The translations under genes and the position numbers were made by a program. From contig JANYGI010000063.1 of NCBI GenBank assembly GCA_025362495.1, positions 31,236 to 95,235 on the forward strand: a DNA stretch of 64,000 nucleotides, written 5' to 3'. Below the pieces are notes generated by a model. The model saw nothing but the letters and a program-made list of their open reading frames with translations. It was not told the DNA's origin and did no database searches. This stretch comes from Byssovorax sp. Its GTDB lineage: Bacteria; Myxococcota_A; Polyangia; Polyangiales; Polyangiaceae. The stretch's first letter is position 1, and every line of letters starts with the position of its first letter. Of the stretch, positions 1-8,543 are shown in pieces.

Positions 1-2094
1 CTCGTCGGCGCGCTGGTGAATCCGAAGTGCGTCGATCCCAAGGGGACGAAGATGACGACGCAGCCCGCGACCGTCGGCGAGGCGTGCCCGGCCGGGCTCG
101 TGCGCGACTTCAAGCCGATCACCAACATCCACATCGGCGTCGTGACGTCGAGCCTCGGCGGCCACGGCAGCGACTCCTGCCCGGTGGCGGGCGATACGCA
201 GTCGTGCCCCGGGAGCACGAACCCGTCGAACAACGACGCCGGCCACCTCATCTCGCGCGTCGACGCGTGCGGCGGCCAGCTCGTCCCGACGTACCAGAAC
301 AAGGGCTTCCTCGCGTGGGACCCCAACAAGGCCCTCACGCCCCCCGGCGAGACGAGCATCGGCACCATCAACATCGACATGGCCGGCAACGTCACCGATG
401 GCACGCCCGGCATCGTGCCCTCGCTCAGAGATCTCGTCGTCGGCGTCGGCCAGGTCGGCTGCGGCTACGAGGCCCAGCTCGAGTCCTGGTATCGCTTCCT
501 CGTCGATCCCGAGCCCTACAAGGACATCACGATCCAGTCCGGCAAGGCCACGCCCTCGGGCACCGACGCGCTCCTCCTGCAGCAGCGCGCCGACTTCCTC
601 CGCCCGAGCTCGCTGCTCGCGATCATCATGCTGACCGACGAGAACGACTGCTCCGTGAGGGAGTCCGGGCAGTTCTACTACGCCGTGCAGCAGCAGAACC
701 CGACGAACAACAAGAACAGGTTCCATCTCCCGCGCGCTCGCAAGGAGTGCGCGGCGAACCCGAACGATCCTTGCTGTAAATCGTGCGGTCAGATGGTGCC
801 GGCCACCTGCCCCGTCGACGACATGTGCAAGACGAGCCCGACGCTCAGCGACAGCGAGGACGACATCAACCTCCGCTGCTTCGATCAGAAGCGCCGCTTC
901 GGCATCGACTTCCTCTACGACGTCGATCGCTACCGCGACGCGCTCCACAACCGGACGATCCCGAACCGCGCCGCCGAGATGGTCGACAACCCGCTGTTCC
1001 TCGACCTGAACCCGATGGACGCCGACTCGAGCATCCGCGATCCCGGCCTGGTCTTCATCGCCGGCATCATTGGCGTGCCGTGGCAAGACATCGCCCGCGA
1101 CCCGACGGACCTCAAGAAGGGCTTCAAGAACGCGGAAGAGCTCTCCGTGAAGGACGCCAACAGCGTCAGCACCTGGGACATGATCCTCGGCGACCCGGCG
1201 AACTACGTCCCCCCGAAGGACGCGCACATGATCGAGTCGATCCTGCCGCGCGCTGGCCTCCCGGGCGTCACGTCGCCGGCGGGTAAAGATCCGATCAACG
1301 GCCACGAGTGGACGATCGCCAACAACGATCTCCAGTACGCGTGCATCTTCGATCTGCCCGCTCCCCGCGACTGCTCGATGACGGGCGTGAACGGCTGCGA
1401 CTGCAACGCGGGCAACGACAACCCGCTCTGCGACGCGACGACGAAGACGCTGCAGGTTCGCGCCAAGGGCTACCCCGGTCTGCGCGAGCTGGCGACGCTC
1501 AAGGCCGCCGCCGGCCAGGGCATCGTCGCCTCGATCTGCCCGGCGCAGCTCAAGGACCTGAAGAGCGACGACTACGGGTATCGCCCCGCCATCGGGTCGA
1601 TCATCGCCCGCCTCAAGACGGCCCTCGGCGGCAAGTGCCTCGCGCGCGAGCTCACCCCGGACAAGACCACCAGCCTCGTCCCGTGCCTCATCCTCGAGGC
1701 GAGCACGGTCACCGGCATGCCGAACTGCGACCCGAAGAAGTCGCGCCGCAACGTGCCCGACCTCAACAAGGCCGCGATCGACGTCGCGAGGGCCGACGTC
1801 AGCGCGGACAAGAACTGGAACCAGTTCTGCGAGATCATCCAGGCCGGCGACGCGTCCGGCGGCAGCAACCAGGCGCAGCTCGATGCGTGCCAGAACGACG
1901 CGAGCGCGGCTCCGCTCGACAAGAGCAACAACCCCGTCAACGGCTGGTGCTACGTCGATCCGGGGCAGAGCCTCAAGAGCAACGCTGACATCGTCAAGGA
2001 GTGCCCGGCCACCGAGAAGCGCCTCATCCGCTTCGTCGGCAACGGCAACCCGCAGGCGGGCGGCAAGCTCTTCATCACCTGCACCGGCGACTGA
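1..2094 (+). CDS. Secreted Cys-rich protein with vWA-like region (5' partial)
   Basis: The frame is open from the first base, so the true start lies upstream; about 697 residues are visible. The protein is rich in Cys and Asn/Asp. Near visible residue 200 it has a hydrophobic strand followed by TDENDCS (LLAIIMLTDENDCS), which resembles the beta-strand and acidic loop around the metal site of von Willebrand A domains. Many Cys pairs (CCKSCG, CDCNAGN) suggest a disulfide-bonded exported protein. The TGA stop is followed by about 90 bases before the response regulator. Similar large Cys-rich proteins are common in myxobacteria and of unknown function; the vWA label is tentative and no enzyme is claimed. 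Confidence 0.6.
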   Translation, partial: LVGALVNPKCVDPKGTKMTTQPATVGEACPAGLVRDFKPITNIHIGVVTSSLGGHGSDSCPVAGDTQSCPGSTNPSNNDAGHLISRVDACGGQLVPTYQNKGFLAWDPNKALTPPGETSIGTINIDMAGNVTDGTPGIVPSLRDLVVGVGQVGCGYEAQLESWYRFLVDPEPYKDITIQSGKATPSGTDALLLQQRADFLRPSSLLAIIMLTDENDCSVRESGQFYYAVQQQNPTNNKNRFHLPRARKECAANPNDPCCKSCGQMVPATCPVDDMCKTSPTLSDSEDDINLRCFDQKRRFGIDFLYDVDRYRDALHNRTIPNRAAEMVDNPLFLDLNPMDADSSIRDPGLVFIAGIIGVPWQDIARDPTDLKKGFKNAEELSVKDANSVSTWDMILGDPANYVPPKDAHMIESILPRAGLPGVTSPAGKDPINGHEWTIANNDLQYACIFDLPAPRDCSMTGVNGCDCNAGNDNPLCDATTKTLQVRAKGYPGLRELATLKAAAGQGIVASICPAQLKDLKSDDYGYRPAIGSIIARLKTALGGKCLARELTPDKTTSLVPCLILEASTVTGMPNCDPKKSRRNVPDLNKAAIDVARADVSADKNWNQFCEIIQAGDASGGSNQAQLDACQNDASAAPLDKSNNPVNGWCYVDPGQSLKSNADIVKECPATEKRLIRFVGNGNPQAGGKLFITCTGD

Positions 2095-2187
2095 TCGCCG
2101 AGGGGCCTCTCCCGCGAGGTCCACGATCGCGAGGCTCGGCACACATGCCGGGCCTCGCGGCGTTTTGTGATAAGGATCCGCCCCGTC

Positions 2188-2880
2188 GTGGCTTCCCGGA
2201 AGAAGATCCTGATCATCGAGGACGAGCCCCACATCGTCCTCGGCCTGACCGACGCGCTGGAGTTCGAGGGCTTCGCCGTCGTCTCCGCGGGCAAGGGCAA
2301 GGAGGGCGTGCAGCTCGCGCGGCAAGAGAAGCCCGACGCGATCCTCCTCGACCTGATGCTGCCCGACACCAACGGCTTCAAGGTCTGCGAAGACGTGCGC
2401 CGCAGCGATCCCTTCGTGCCGATCATCATGCTCACCGCGCGCGGGCAAGAGGTCGACAAGATCCGCGGCCTCGACGCCGGCGCCGACGACTACGTGACCA
2501 AGCCCTTCAGCGTGGGCGAGCTCATCGCGCGGCTCCGCGCCATCTTCCGCCGCGCCGCCCGCCCCAACGAGTCCGCGGTCGAGGCCTTCACCGTCGGACA
2601 GGTCACGGTCAACACCACCGCACACACCATGGCCCACGGCGACGAGGTCGAGCAGCTCTCGTTCTACGAAGTCGAGCTCTTGCGGCTGCTCCACGAGCGC
2701 CTCGGCCAGCCCGTCTCGCGCGAGGAGATCTTGCAGAAGATCTGGGGCGTCGAGGCCGGCCCGTCGAACCGCACCGTCGACAACTTCATCGTCAAGCTGC
2801 GGAAGAAGATCGAGAAGTCGCCCGACAAGCCGGAGCACATCCTCACGGTGTACGGCTTCGGCTACAAGCTCGCCCCGTGA
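2188..2880 (+). CDS. OmpR/PhoB-family response regulator
   Basis: This is a two-component DNA-binding response regulator of 230 residues from the GTG at 2188. That start has an AAGGA 11 bases upstream; an in-frame GTG at 2167 would add seven residues. The receiver domain (about 1-120) keeps the acidic pair E11/D12, phospho-acceptor D55 (LLDLMLPD), T83 and K105 (VTKPF). Residues about 135-230 form the winged-helix effector domain, with the usual TVDNFI recognition-helix region and a closing GYGFGYKL-like motif. No histidine kinase gene is adjacent, so the partner must be elsewhere. The target genes cannot be read from the sequence. Confidence 0.93.
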   Translation: MASRKKILIIEDEPHIVLGLTDALEFEGFAVVSAGKGKEGVQLARQEKPDAILLDLMLPDTNGFKVCEDVRRSDPFVPIIMLTARGQEVDKIRGLDAGADDYVTKPFSVGELIARLRAIFRRAARPNESAVEAFTVGQVTVNTTAHTMAHGDEVEQLSFYEVELLRLLHERLGQPVSREEILQKIWGVEAGPSNRTVDNFIVKLRKKIEKSPDKPEHILTVYGFGYKLAP

Positions 2881-2885
2881 GCCGG

Positions 2886-2990
2886 GTGATTTTCGACGAT
2901 GCGGGCGCGCCGCCTGCGTTGTCGTCGTCACCGTACATTCGTACGGCTCCTCCTCCGCCTTGGCGGCACACCCACCTCGACGAAAATCAC
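2886..2990. repeat. 10-bp inverted repeat after the response regulator
   Basis: GTGATTTTCG (2886-2895) and CGAAAATCAC (2981-2990) are perfect inverted copies separated by 85 bases. The left arm begins five bases after the response-regulator stop codon. The arms bracket a small palindromic stretch near 2930 (CCGTAC/GTACGG). Together with the adjacent hairpin at 3000-3029 they could form a compound termination or mRNA-stabilising structure. The role is inferred. Confidence 0.45.
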
Positions 2991-2999
2991 CGACGGCTC

Positions 3000-3029
3000 C
3001 GCGTCTGGTGTCGTTCGACACCAGACGCG
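3000..3029. terminator. Bidirectional terminator hairpin
   Basis: A 30-base near-perfect palindrome has 14-base arms (CGCGTCTGGTGTCG and its complement) around a central TT. It lies between the plus-strand response regulator and the end of the minus-strand gene at 3040. There is no T-tract, as is usual at this GC content. Its position between convergent genes makes a bidirectional terminator the simplest reading. Confidence 0.6.
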
Positions 3030-3039
3030 CCAGCGTGGG

Positions 3040-3813
3040 TCACCTCCGCGGGAGCACGTTGCGCAGATCGATCGGCACGCTCACGGCCGCGTCGGCGAGG
3101 CGCTTCTCATCCATCGTGCCGAGCGCCGCGCCGCTGCGGACCTGGCGGGCTTCGAGGTTGATCGTGATCAGGCGCCCGCCGTTGACGACCGGCGCGTGAC
3201 CGAGCGTCGCGCCGGCCGCGATCTTCGCGCCCTCGGCGACGCTCTGCTCGAAACGCTCGAGGCCGCGATGGATGAGCAGATAGCGCCGCACCTCGCCGCC
3301 CTCGCGCACGGCGTGCAGCGTGGCCACGGCGAGGGCGCCCTCGCTGTCGCCGGCGAACACGACCTCGGCCGGGCCCTCTTGTCCTTCGAGCGCCACCAGC
3401 GCGACCTTCTCGCCCGGCGTCGTCGCGATCTCCACGCCATGGCCGCCCGGCGCGCCGTCGAACGGCGAGACCACCCTCGGCGCGCGCTCGAAGGCGCCGA
3501 CCGGGTAGCGATAGAGCGCGGCGTCGTCGGGGCGATCGGGGCGCCGAGGCACGCGCTCACCCGCCGTCCCCGCTCGTCCCACGTCGTTGACGACGGGCAA
3601 CACCGGCGCCGCGGCGGGTACGTCGTCGCCCGGGATGCGCACGCACACCGGGCCTTCAGGCAGCGTCCCCGGACCGCACAGCGCGGGCAGACCATCGACG
3701 CCGCGCGCCACCGCGGGCGCGGCGATCGGCGCGGGCCGCGGCGCCGGGCCGCGATCGAGGCTACCGAGCGCGGTCAGCACCGCGACCGAAGCAGCGGCCT
3801 TCACGAGCGGGTG
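3040..3813 (-). CDS. Exported LytM/M23-like protein, probably inactive
   Basis: A 257-residue protein starts at the ATG ending at 3813, which puts a signal sequence (MHPLVKAAASVAVLTAL) at the N-terminus; an upstream in-frame start at 3855 would give a poorer leader. Residues about 110-235 resemble the beta-sheet fold of M23 peptidases: SPFDGAPGGHGVEI, then YLLIHRG, then AEGAKIAAGATLGHA, matching the G-V-x-x-G-x-x-I-G stretch. The zinc-binding H-x(3)-D and HLH motifs are not recognisable. I infer a non-catalytic LytM-type domain that may bind or activate at the cell wall. It is convergent with the response regulator. Confidence 0.6.
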   Translation of the reverse strand, partial: HPLVKAAASVAVLTALGSLDRGPAPRPAPIAAPAVARGVDGLPALCGPGTLPEGPVCVRIPGDDVPAAAPVLPVVNDVGRAGTAGERVPRRPDRPDDAALYRYPVGAFERAPRVVSPFDGAPGGHGVEIATTPGEKVALVALEGQEGPAEVVFAGDSEGALAVATLHAVREGGEVRRYLLIHRGLERFEQSVAEGAKIAAGATLGHAPVVNGGRLITINLEARQVRSGAALGTMDEKRLADAAVSVPIDLRNVLPRR

Positions 3814-3967
3814 CATGCTTCGCGAGAAATGGCACACGCCGCCTGTTTCGACCACCTCGAATCAGCGCCGTCCGCGCGCGTTCGCCCGGCCAGGACGGCC
3901 CGCGACGCCGTCGTACATGTGTTCTCAGTTGCGCTCGTACCGGGCACTTGGTAGCTCCTTTCTCATC

Positions 3968-4636
3968 GTGCAAACCCGTGAAGCGATCGACCGGTCCATC
4001 AACGAGCTCTTCGACGCGGAGCGCAGCGTACGCCGTCTCCACGACGAGCTCGCCGCGCTCCCCGCCGAGCCGCTGCTCGACGCCCTCACCGCCGCGCTCG
4101 CCGCCGCGCTGAAGGAAGCCAACGAAGACGAGGCCGCGCTCCGCCTCGTGCGCATCGCCGCGCTCCTCGGCGAGCACGACGGCCCGCGCGTCGTCGATGC
4201 GCTCATCGACGTGCTCTCGTCCGAGCACCCCGAGGCCCGCAAGGCCGCCGGCGAAGAGCTCGAAGAGCTCGCGTTCGATCGCTTCAAGGAGGTCGCCGGC
4301 GGCGTCGAGCGCGCGCTCAAGCGCCTGCCCGTGGGCTCGCCCGCGCTCCCCGAGCTGCCCTACCTGCTCGCCGAGATCCCCGAGCCCGGCGTGATGAAGC
4401 TCCTCGGCCAGTTCCTCGCGCACGCCGATCCGGACGCGGTCGCCGCGGCGATCGAGTCGCTGGTCGAGATCGGCGATCCCGCCGGCGCGCGCCTCCTCCA
4501 GCCCCTCGAAGGCGACGAGCGCACGGTCGAGCTCGCCGACGACGGCGGCGAAGAGACGAGCGAGGTCACCCTCGGCGAGCTCGCCGCCGAGGCGATCGAG
4601 CTGCTCCAGGAGAACGGCGAAGAAGAGGCCGAGTGA
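3968..4636 (+). CDS. HEAT/armadillo-repeat protein
   Basis: An acidic, almost entirely alpha-helical protein of 222 residues. I chose the GTG at 3968 because coding character starts there; the longer in-frame opening back to 3587 runs antisense through the LytM-like gene. Helical pairs such as EHPEARKAAGEELEEL and ADPDAVAAAIESLVEIGDP have the spacing and Ala/Leu pattern of HEAT repeats, which act as protein-protein scaffolds. The C-terminus is very acidic (ELLQENGEEEAE). The TGA stop overlaps the ATG of the methyltransferase by one base, so the two are translationally coupled. The partner protein is unknown. Confidence 0.75.
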   Translation: MQTREAIDRSINELFDAERSVRRLHDELAALPAEPLLDALTAALAAALKEANEDEAALRLVRIAALLGEHDGPRVVDALIDVLSSEHPEARKAAGEELEELAFDRFKEVAGGVERALKRLPVGSPALPELPYLLAEIPEPGVMKLLGQFLAHADPDAVAAAIESLVEIGDPAGARLLQPLEGDERTVELADDGGEETSEVTLGELAAEAIELLQENGEEEAE

Positions 4637-5457
4637 TGCTCGGCGCTCCGCTGACCGCCGCGGACGCGGAGATCTTCGAGGACACCGTCGTGCCTCGCTA
4701 TCTCTCGTTCTTCGGCGCGCTCGCCGCGGAGATGCTCTTTCCCTGTCCTCAAGCGCAGATCGCGCACCTCGGCTGCCGCACCGGCTACCCCGACACCTCC
4801 ATCGCTGAAAAAGTACCCGAGTGCCTGCTCGTCGGGGTCGACTCGTCGGCCCCGGCGCTCGACCTCGCCCGCGCGCGCGCGTCGCTCAACTCACGCATGC
4901 GCGTGAGCTACGAGCTCGCCGACAGCTTCCCCACGATCCTGCCCGAGTTCGGCTTCACCCACGCCCTCGCGCTCCACCCGATCTGCGACGCCGAGGGCCG
5001 CTCGGCGCTGCTCTCGGAGCTCCATCGCGTGCTCGTCCCCGGCGGCCAGGCTCTCCTCGCGCTGCCGCTGCGCGGCTCGTTCCCGGAGATCAACGACATG
5101 ATCCGCGAGTACGCCTTGCGGCAAGATCTCACCGAGCTGGGCAAGGCGGTGGACCTCGCGGTGCAGAGCCGCCCGACGATCGAGACGGTCTCGGAAGAGT
5201 TCGAGAATGCCGGCCTCACCGAGGTCGACGTCGACGTGCAGCTCATCGCCGTCTCGTTCACGAACGGCCGCGAATTTCTCGACGATCCCATCGCCAAGCT
5301 CATGGTCTTCCCCGAGCTGCGATCGCTGCTCGCGATGGACCCCGAGGTCGCGATCCCGTGCATGAAGTACGTGCACGACGCGATCGGCAAGTACTGGTCG
5401 GAGGGCGTCTTCGAGCTCACCGTCAACGTTGGCTGCGCCTCGGGTCGTCGCCTGTGA
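4636..5457 (+). CDS. Class I SAM-dependent methyltransferase
   Basis: A 273-residue protein. The ATG at 4636 overlaps the previous stop; a GTG three bases earlier is possible. Motif I appears as IAHLGCRTGYPD (about residues 40-50), with LVGVDSSAPALDLAR as the following acidic strand. A region like FGFTHALALHPICD stands in the motif II position, and ELHRVLVPGGQALLALP matches the post-III strand typical of Methyltransf_11 proteins. The glycine-rich loop (G-C-R-T-G) is slightly divergent. The substrate cannot be inferred. It is the middle gene of a HEAT protein/methyltransferase/[2Fe-2S] operon with overlapping ends throughout. Confidence 0.8.
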   Translation: MLGAPLTAADAEIFEDTVVPRYLSFFGALAAEMLFPCPQAQIAHLGCRTGYPDTSIAEKVPECLLVGVDSSAPALDLARARASLNSRMRVSYELADSFPTILPEFGFTHALALHPICDAEGRSALLSELHRVLVPGGQALLALPLRGSFPEINDMIREYALRQDLTELGKAVDLAVQSRPTIETVSEEFENAGLTEVDVDVQLIAVSFTNGREFLDDPIAKLMVFPELRSLLAMDPEVAIPCMKYVHDAIGKYWSEGVFELTVNVGCASGRRL

Positions 5458-5735
5458 AGACGCTGGTCTGCCGCTGCGAGGACGTGACGCTGCACGAGCT
5501 CGACGACGCGATGGCCCGCGGCTACCGCGACATCGAGTCGGTCAAGCGCTACACGGGCTTCGGCACCGGCTGGTGCCAGGGCAAGTGGTGCCTCTCGCTC
5601 TGCGCGCGCCTTGTCGCCGAGCGCGGCGGCGAGGTCGACAAGCCGATCACGCCGCGCCCGCCGTACCACCCTGTTTCGCTCGCGGTCCTCGCCGGCCTCG
5701 CCGACGCCGACCTGCCGGATCCCGAGAAGCGCTGA
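5454..5735 (+). CDS. BFD-like [2Fe-2S]-binding protein
   Basis: A small protein of 93 residues that starts with GTG inside the GTGA overlap with the methyltransferase stop. Cysteines C6, C8, C41 and C46 give the C-x-C-x32-C-x4-C spacing of the BFD (bacterioferritin-associated ferredoxin)-like [2Fe-2S] fold, with the CQGKWC signature. In other bacteria such domains occur fused to, or as small subunits beside, FAD-dependent amine, opine or sarcosine oxidases. None is adjacent here, so a free electron carrier or sensor role is inferred. The C-terminal 30 residues are Pro/Ala-rich and not part of the cluster fold. Confidence 0.8.
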   Translation: MKTLVCRCEDVTLHELDDAMARGYRDIESVKRYTGFGTGWCQGKWCLSLCARLVAERGGEVDKPITPRPPYHPVSLAVLAGLADADLPDPEKR

Positions 5736-5793
5736 CGCCTCGTGATCGGCCGCGTGTGTTGACTCCGCACGCGTTTCGCCTAGAAGGCGGGCC

Positions 5794-6156
5794 ATGAACG
5801 TCAAGCTCGTGCACGAGTTCCGCTTCGAGGCGGCTCACCTTCTCCCCAGGGTGCCCGCCGGCCACAAGTGCGCGCGCCTCCACGGCCACAGCTTCAAGAT
5901 CGAGGTCGCGATCGCCGGCCCCGTCAACGAGGAGACGGGCTGGTTCATCGACTACGGCGTGCTCTTCGACGCCTGGGCGCCGCTCCACGCCCAGCTCGAT
6001 CACAATTACCTGAACGACATCCAGGGCCTCGAGAACCCCACGAGCGAGCTGCTGGCGCGCTGGATCTGGGACCGCCTCCACCCCGCGCTCCCGTCGATCG
6101 CCCGCGTCACCGTCTTCGAGACCTGCGACGCCCGCTGCGAGTACGAAGGCCGCTGA
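5794..6156 (+). CDS. queD: 6-carboxy-tetrahydropterin synthase (QueD/PTPS family)
   Basis: A 120-residue protein of normal family length. Zinc ligands are H15 (FEAAH), H30 and H32 (LHGH); the catalytic cysteine is C26 (HKCARLHGH). LDHNYLND supplies the second catalytic His, and the C-terminal FETCDARCEYEG carries the pterin-anchoring Glu. QueD converts dihydroneopterin triphosphate to 6-carboxy-tetrahydropterin in queuosine and 7-deazaguanine synthesis; the closely related PTPS reaction in biopterin synthesis cannot be excluded from sequence alone. No queC, queE or queF lies nearby, so the pathway is scattered. Confidence 0.92.
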   Translation: MNVKLVHEFRFEAAHLLPRVPAGHKCARLHGHSFKIEVAIAGPVNEETGWFIDYGVLFDAWAPLHAQLDHNYLNDIQGLENPTSELLARWIWDRLHPALPSIARVTVFETCDARCEYEGR

Positions 6157-6180
6157 TCCAGAGGCCGATCGGCATTCCGG

Positions 6181-6209
6181 TTTGCCCTCCCGCAACAAAC
6201 GGCTATAGA
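6181..6209 (+). promoter_or_regulatory. Candidate sigma-70-type promoter for the small basic gene
   Basis: TTTGCC (6181-6186) and TATAGA (6204-6209) are separated by exactly 17 bases and stand out as AT-rich hexamers in GC-rich DNA; TTGCCC one base later with a 16-base spacer also fits. The predicted transcription start falls about 5 bases before the ATG at 6220, so the mRNA would be nearly leaderless. Confidence 0.4.
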
Positions 6210-6219
6210 GCGCCCCACC

Positions 6220-6366
6220 ATGTGCCAGAAGCCCCAGGACCGAGCCCGAGAGAAGCGTCGCCTCACCAAGCGCCTCGCCAACTGGCGCGCCAAGCAGCTG
6301 CTTGTCGCCGCCCCCGCCGCCACTGCCGCCGCGCCCGCGAAGGCCGAGGCCAAGTCGAAGAAGTGA
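6220..6366 (+). CDS. Small basic Lys/Arg/Ala-rich protein, 48 aa
   Basis: This 48-codon frame begins MCQKPQDRAREKRRLTKRL and ends in an Ala-rich stretch and AKAEAKSKK. It has about 16 Lys/Arg, a predicted amphipathic N-terminal helix and a flexible tail, a composition seen in small nucleic-acid-binding or ribosome-associated proteins. It is not a family I recognise. Support for a real gene: near-uniform G/C third positions, a promoter-like pair immediately upstream and a strong hairpin five bases after the stop. No Shine-Dalgarno is seen, consistent with a near-leaderless message. It lies alone between queD and a convergent minus-strand gene. Confidence 0.6.
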   Translation: MCQKPQDRAREKRRLTKRLANWRAKQLLVAAPAATAAAPAKAEAKSKK

Positions 6367-6370
6367 TTCT

Positions 6371-6419
6371 CGCGTCCTGGGAGGGTGTTCGGCCGACGTC
6401 GAACACCCTCCGAGACGCG
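6371..6419. terminator. Strong terminator-like hairpin
   Basis: Twelve-base perfect arms GGAGGGTGTTCG (6380-6391) and CGAACACCCTCC (6400-6411) enclose an 8-base loop. Outer arms CGCGTC (6371-6376) and GACGCG (6414-6419) extend the stem. It begins five bases after the small gene's stop and faces the convergent gene ending at 6499, so it may stop transcription in both directions. Confidence 0.7.
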
Positions 6420-6498
6420 CTCCTTCACTTCCGACACGCCCTCCACGCCTGACGAGACAGCGCCCCTTTCGGCGCGGGATCCTTGCGGATCGCTCTCG

Positions 6499-6918
6499 TC
6501 ACTCCTGCGGGCGACCTTCCGGGTACAGGTACTCGACGAGGGCCGCGGCCAGATCCTCGTACAGCTCGCCCTCGCCGTCCATGCGGCGCCAGTGCTGGAG
6601 CTCGCCGTCGAACACGTAGCGCATCATGGCCTTCGGGCCGCCGTGCTTCTCGCCGATCATCACCATCGCCCCGATGTCGCGCTGCCAGTGCAGCGAGAGC
6701 TCCGCGTTGCGCGGCTCGCGTCGCAGGCGAAACTTCGCGGGCGCGTCGCGCCAGAGCTTGAGCCCGGGCATCCCACCGGGGGCCGTCAGATCACGGGCCA
6801 CCCGTTCGATCATCTTCAGCCCCTCTCGGTTGAGGATCGGCTCGCCGCTCGGCGCCACCTTCTCGCTCACGACCTTCGCCAGGTCCATCAGCAGCTTGCG
6901 TCCGCGCTCTTCGCTCAT
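6499..6918 (-). CDS. Conserved-looking protein of unknown function, 139 aa
   Basis: The start is the ATG ending at 6918, with a GGGAGAGG Shine-Dalgarno about 8 bases upstream; an in-frame extension to 7044 is Arg-rich and unlikely to be coding. The protein is cytoplasmic, with no signal peptide. An N-terminal helix ([19 protein letters not shown]) is followed by alternating strands with many charged and aromatic residues ([19 protein letters not shown]). It ends with a helix ([15 protein letters not shown]). I do not recognise the family. Its upstream region is shared divergently with the phosphoesterase gene at 7059. Confidence 0.7.
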   Translation of the reverse strand: MSEERGRKLLMDLAKVVSEKVAPSGEPILNREGLKMIERVARDLTAPGGMPGLKLWRDAPAKFRLRREPRNAELSLHWQRDIGAMVMIGEKHGGPKAMMRYVFDGELQHWRRMDGEGELYEDLAAALVEYLYPEGRPQE

Positions 6919-7058
6919 CGATCTCGCCTCTCCCTGGGCACCGCGCCTCCGGCGCCGCGCTGCGCCGCGCCGCGCTGCCAACGATACCAAGCGCGCGCCG
7001 CCTCCGCACGCGCCGCCTCGTTCGTGATACATTCGCGGCTTCAATCGAGGGAGAATCG

Positions 7059-8507
7059 ATGATCAGCACCACCCGTCCGCTCCATCTCGGCGTCGCCTTC
7101 ACGCTCCTCCTCGGCTGCTCCAGCACCGGCGATCAGCCGCAGCAGAGCGCGGGCTCCACCGGCTCGATCACCGGGGCCGGCGGCGCCTCGACCAGCACCG
7201 CGGGCGTGGGCGGCTCGGGCGGCGTCAGCGCGAGCACCGCGGCGAGCGGCGGCGGCGCGAGCGCGACGAGCGGCTCCGGCGCCTCCACCAGCGCGAGCGG
7301 CGCCTCGTCGAGCAGCGGCTCCGGCGGCGCCGTCTCGGTGATGCCGATCAAGCACATCGTCGTCATCGTCAAAGAGAACCACACCTTCGACAATTACTTT
7401 GGCACCTTCCCCGGCGCCGAAGGCATCACCGACTGCAAGCTCAAGAATGGCACTGTCCCGTGCCCGCACGCGCCGGACACCTCACGTGATCTCTGCCACA
7501 CCCACGACTGCGCCCTCACCGACTGGAACCACGGCCAGATGAACGGCTGGGAAGACTCGACTGGCTCCAACCAGAACGGCGATCACCTGGCCTGGGCGCA
7601 GTTCCACGAGAGCGACATCCCCAATTACTGGGCCTACGCCAAGACATTCACCCTCGGCGACCACTTCTTCTCCAACGTCCTCGGGCCGAGCTTCCCCGGG
7701 CACACCTTCGTCCTCGCGGCGCAGGCTGGCTGGGCCGCGGGCAACCCGCCCACCGACCCCACCCATCCTTACTGGGGATGTGACGAGTACGCGTGGGACA
7801 AGATCGACGTTCACCAGAATGGCACTTGCCAGATTGCCAGCGTCGCTCCGTGCTTCAACATCCCGTCCATCCCCGACGTGCTGCCGATCGGGATCGACTG
7901 GAAGTTCTACGGATCGAACTTCTACGTGCTGTCCGATATCTGGTCGATGTTCAACGCCATCAAGCCCATCCGCAACGGCGCGGGCTGGAGCAAGGTCGTC
8001 AACGTCAAGACGTTCGCCGACGACATCGCCAATCACCAGCTCCCCAACGTCACCTGGGTGGTGAATCAAGACCTCAACGACGAGCACCCCGGGATTGGCT
8101 CGGTCTGCAAGGGCGAGAACTGGACGGTCGACCACATCAACCTGCTGATGAACAGCGAGTACTGGAAGGACACGGCCATCCTTTTCACGATGGACGACTT
8201 CGGCGGCTGGGCCGACCACGTGCCCCCGCCGCGCCAGTACGGCTGCGACGGGGCCACGCCGTACGGCCTCGGCTTCCGCTTGCCGCTGATCGTGATCTCC
8301 CCCTACGCCCGGCCTGGCTTCGTCTTCAAGGAGGTCGCCGAGCAGGCCTCGATACCGAAGTTCATCGAGACCGTGTTCGGCGCCCCCGCGCTCTCCACGC
8401 TCGATCCGGCCGCGCAGGACGGCCAGGCGAACGATCTGATGAACGCCTTCGATTTCAACCAGGCTCCCCTGCCTCCGCTGGTTCTCCCCACGCGGAGCTG
8501 CAACTAG
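7059..8507 (+). CDS. Phosphoesterase-family lipoprotein (phospholipase C/acid phosphatase type)
   Basis: A 482-residue lipoprotein with a GGGAG Shine-Dalgarno. The signal peptide ends in a lipobox (LLLGC), then a linker of about 65 residues made of Gly, Ser, Ala and Thr. The catalytic part starts with [19 protein letters not shown], the hallmark opening of the PF04185 phosphoesterase family, where the E-N and following Thr bind metal and phosphoryl group. [14 protein letters not shown] supplies the Asp/His cluster and [15 protein letters not shown] the conserved late strand. It probably hydrolyses phospholipids or phosphomonoesters outside the inner membrane; the substrate is uncertain. Confidence 0.9.
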   Translation: MISTTRPLHLGVAFTLLLGCSSTGDQPQQSAGSTGSITGAGGASTSTAGVGGSGGVSASTAASGGGASATSGSGASTSASGASSSSGSGGAVSVMPIKHIVVIVKENHTFDNYFGTFPGAEGITDCKLKNGTVPCPHAPDTSRDLCHTHDCALTDWNHGQMNGWEDSTGSNQNGDHLAWAQFHESDIPNYWAYAKTFTLGDHFFSNVLGPSFPGHTFVLAAQAGWAAGNPPTDPTHPYWGCDEYAWDKIDVHQNGTCQIASVAPCFNIPSIPDVLPIGIDWKFYGSNFYVLSDIWSMFNAIKPIRNGAGWSKVVNVKTFADDIANHQLPNVTWVVNQDLNDEHPGIGSVCKGENWTVDHINLLMNSEYWKDTAILFTMDDFGGWADHVPPPRQYGCDGATPYGLGFRLPLIVISPYARPGFVFKEVAEQASIPKFIETVFGAPALSTLDPAAQDGQANDLMNAFDFNQAPLPPLVLPTRSCN

Positions 8508-8543
8508 CCCTGTCAGGCTCGGCTACACTCCCTCTCACGCTGC

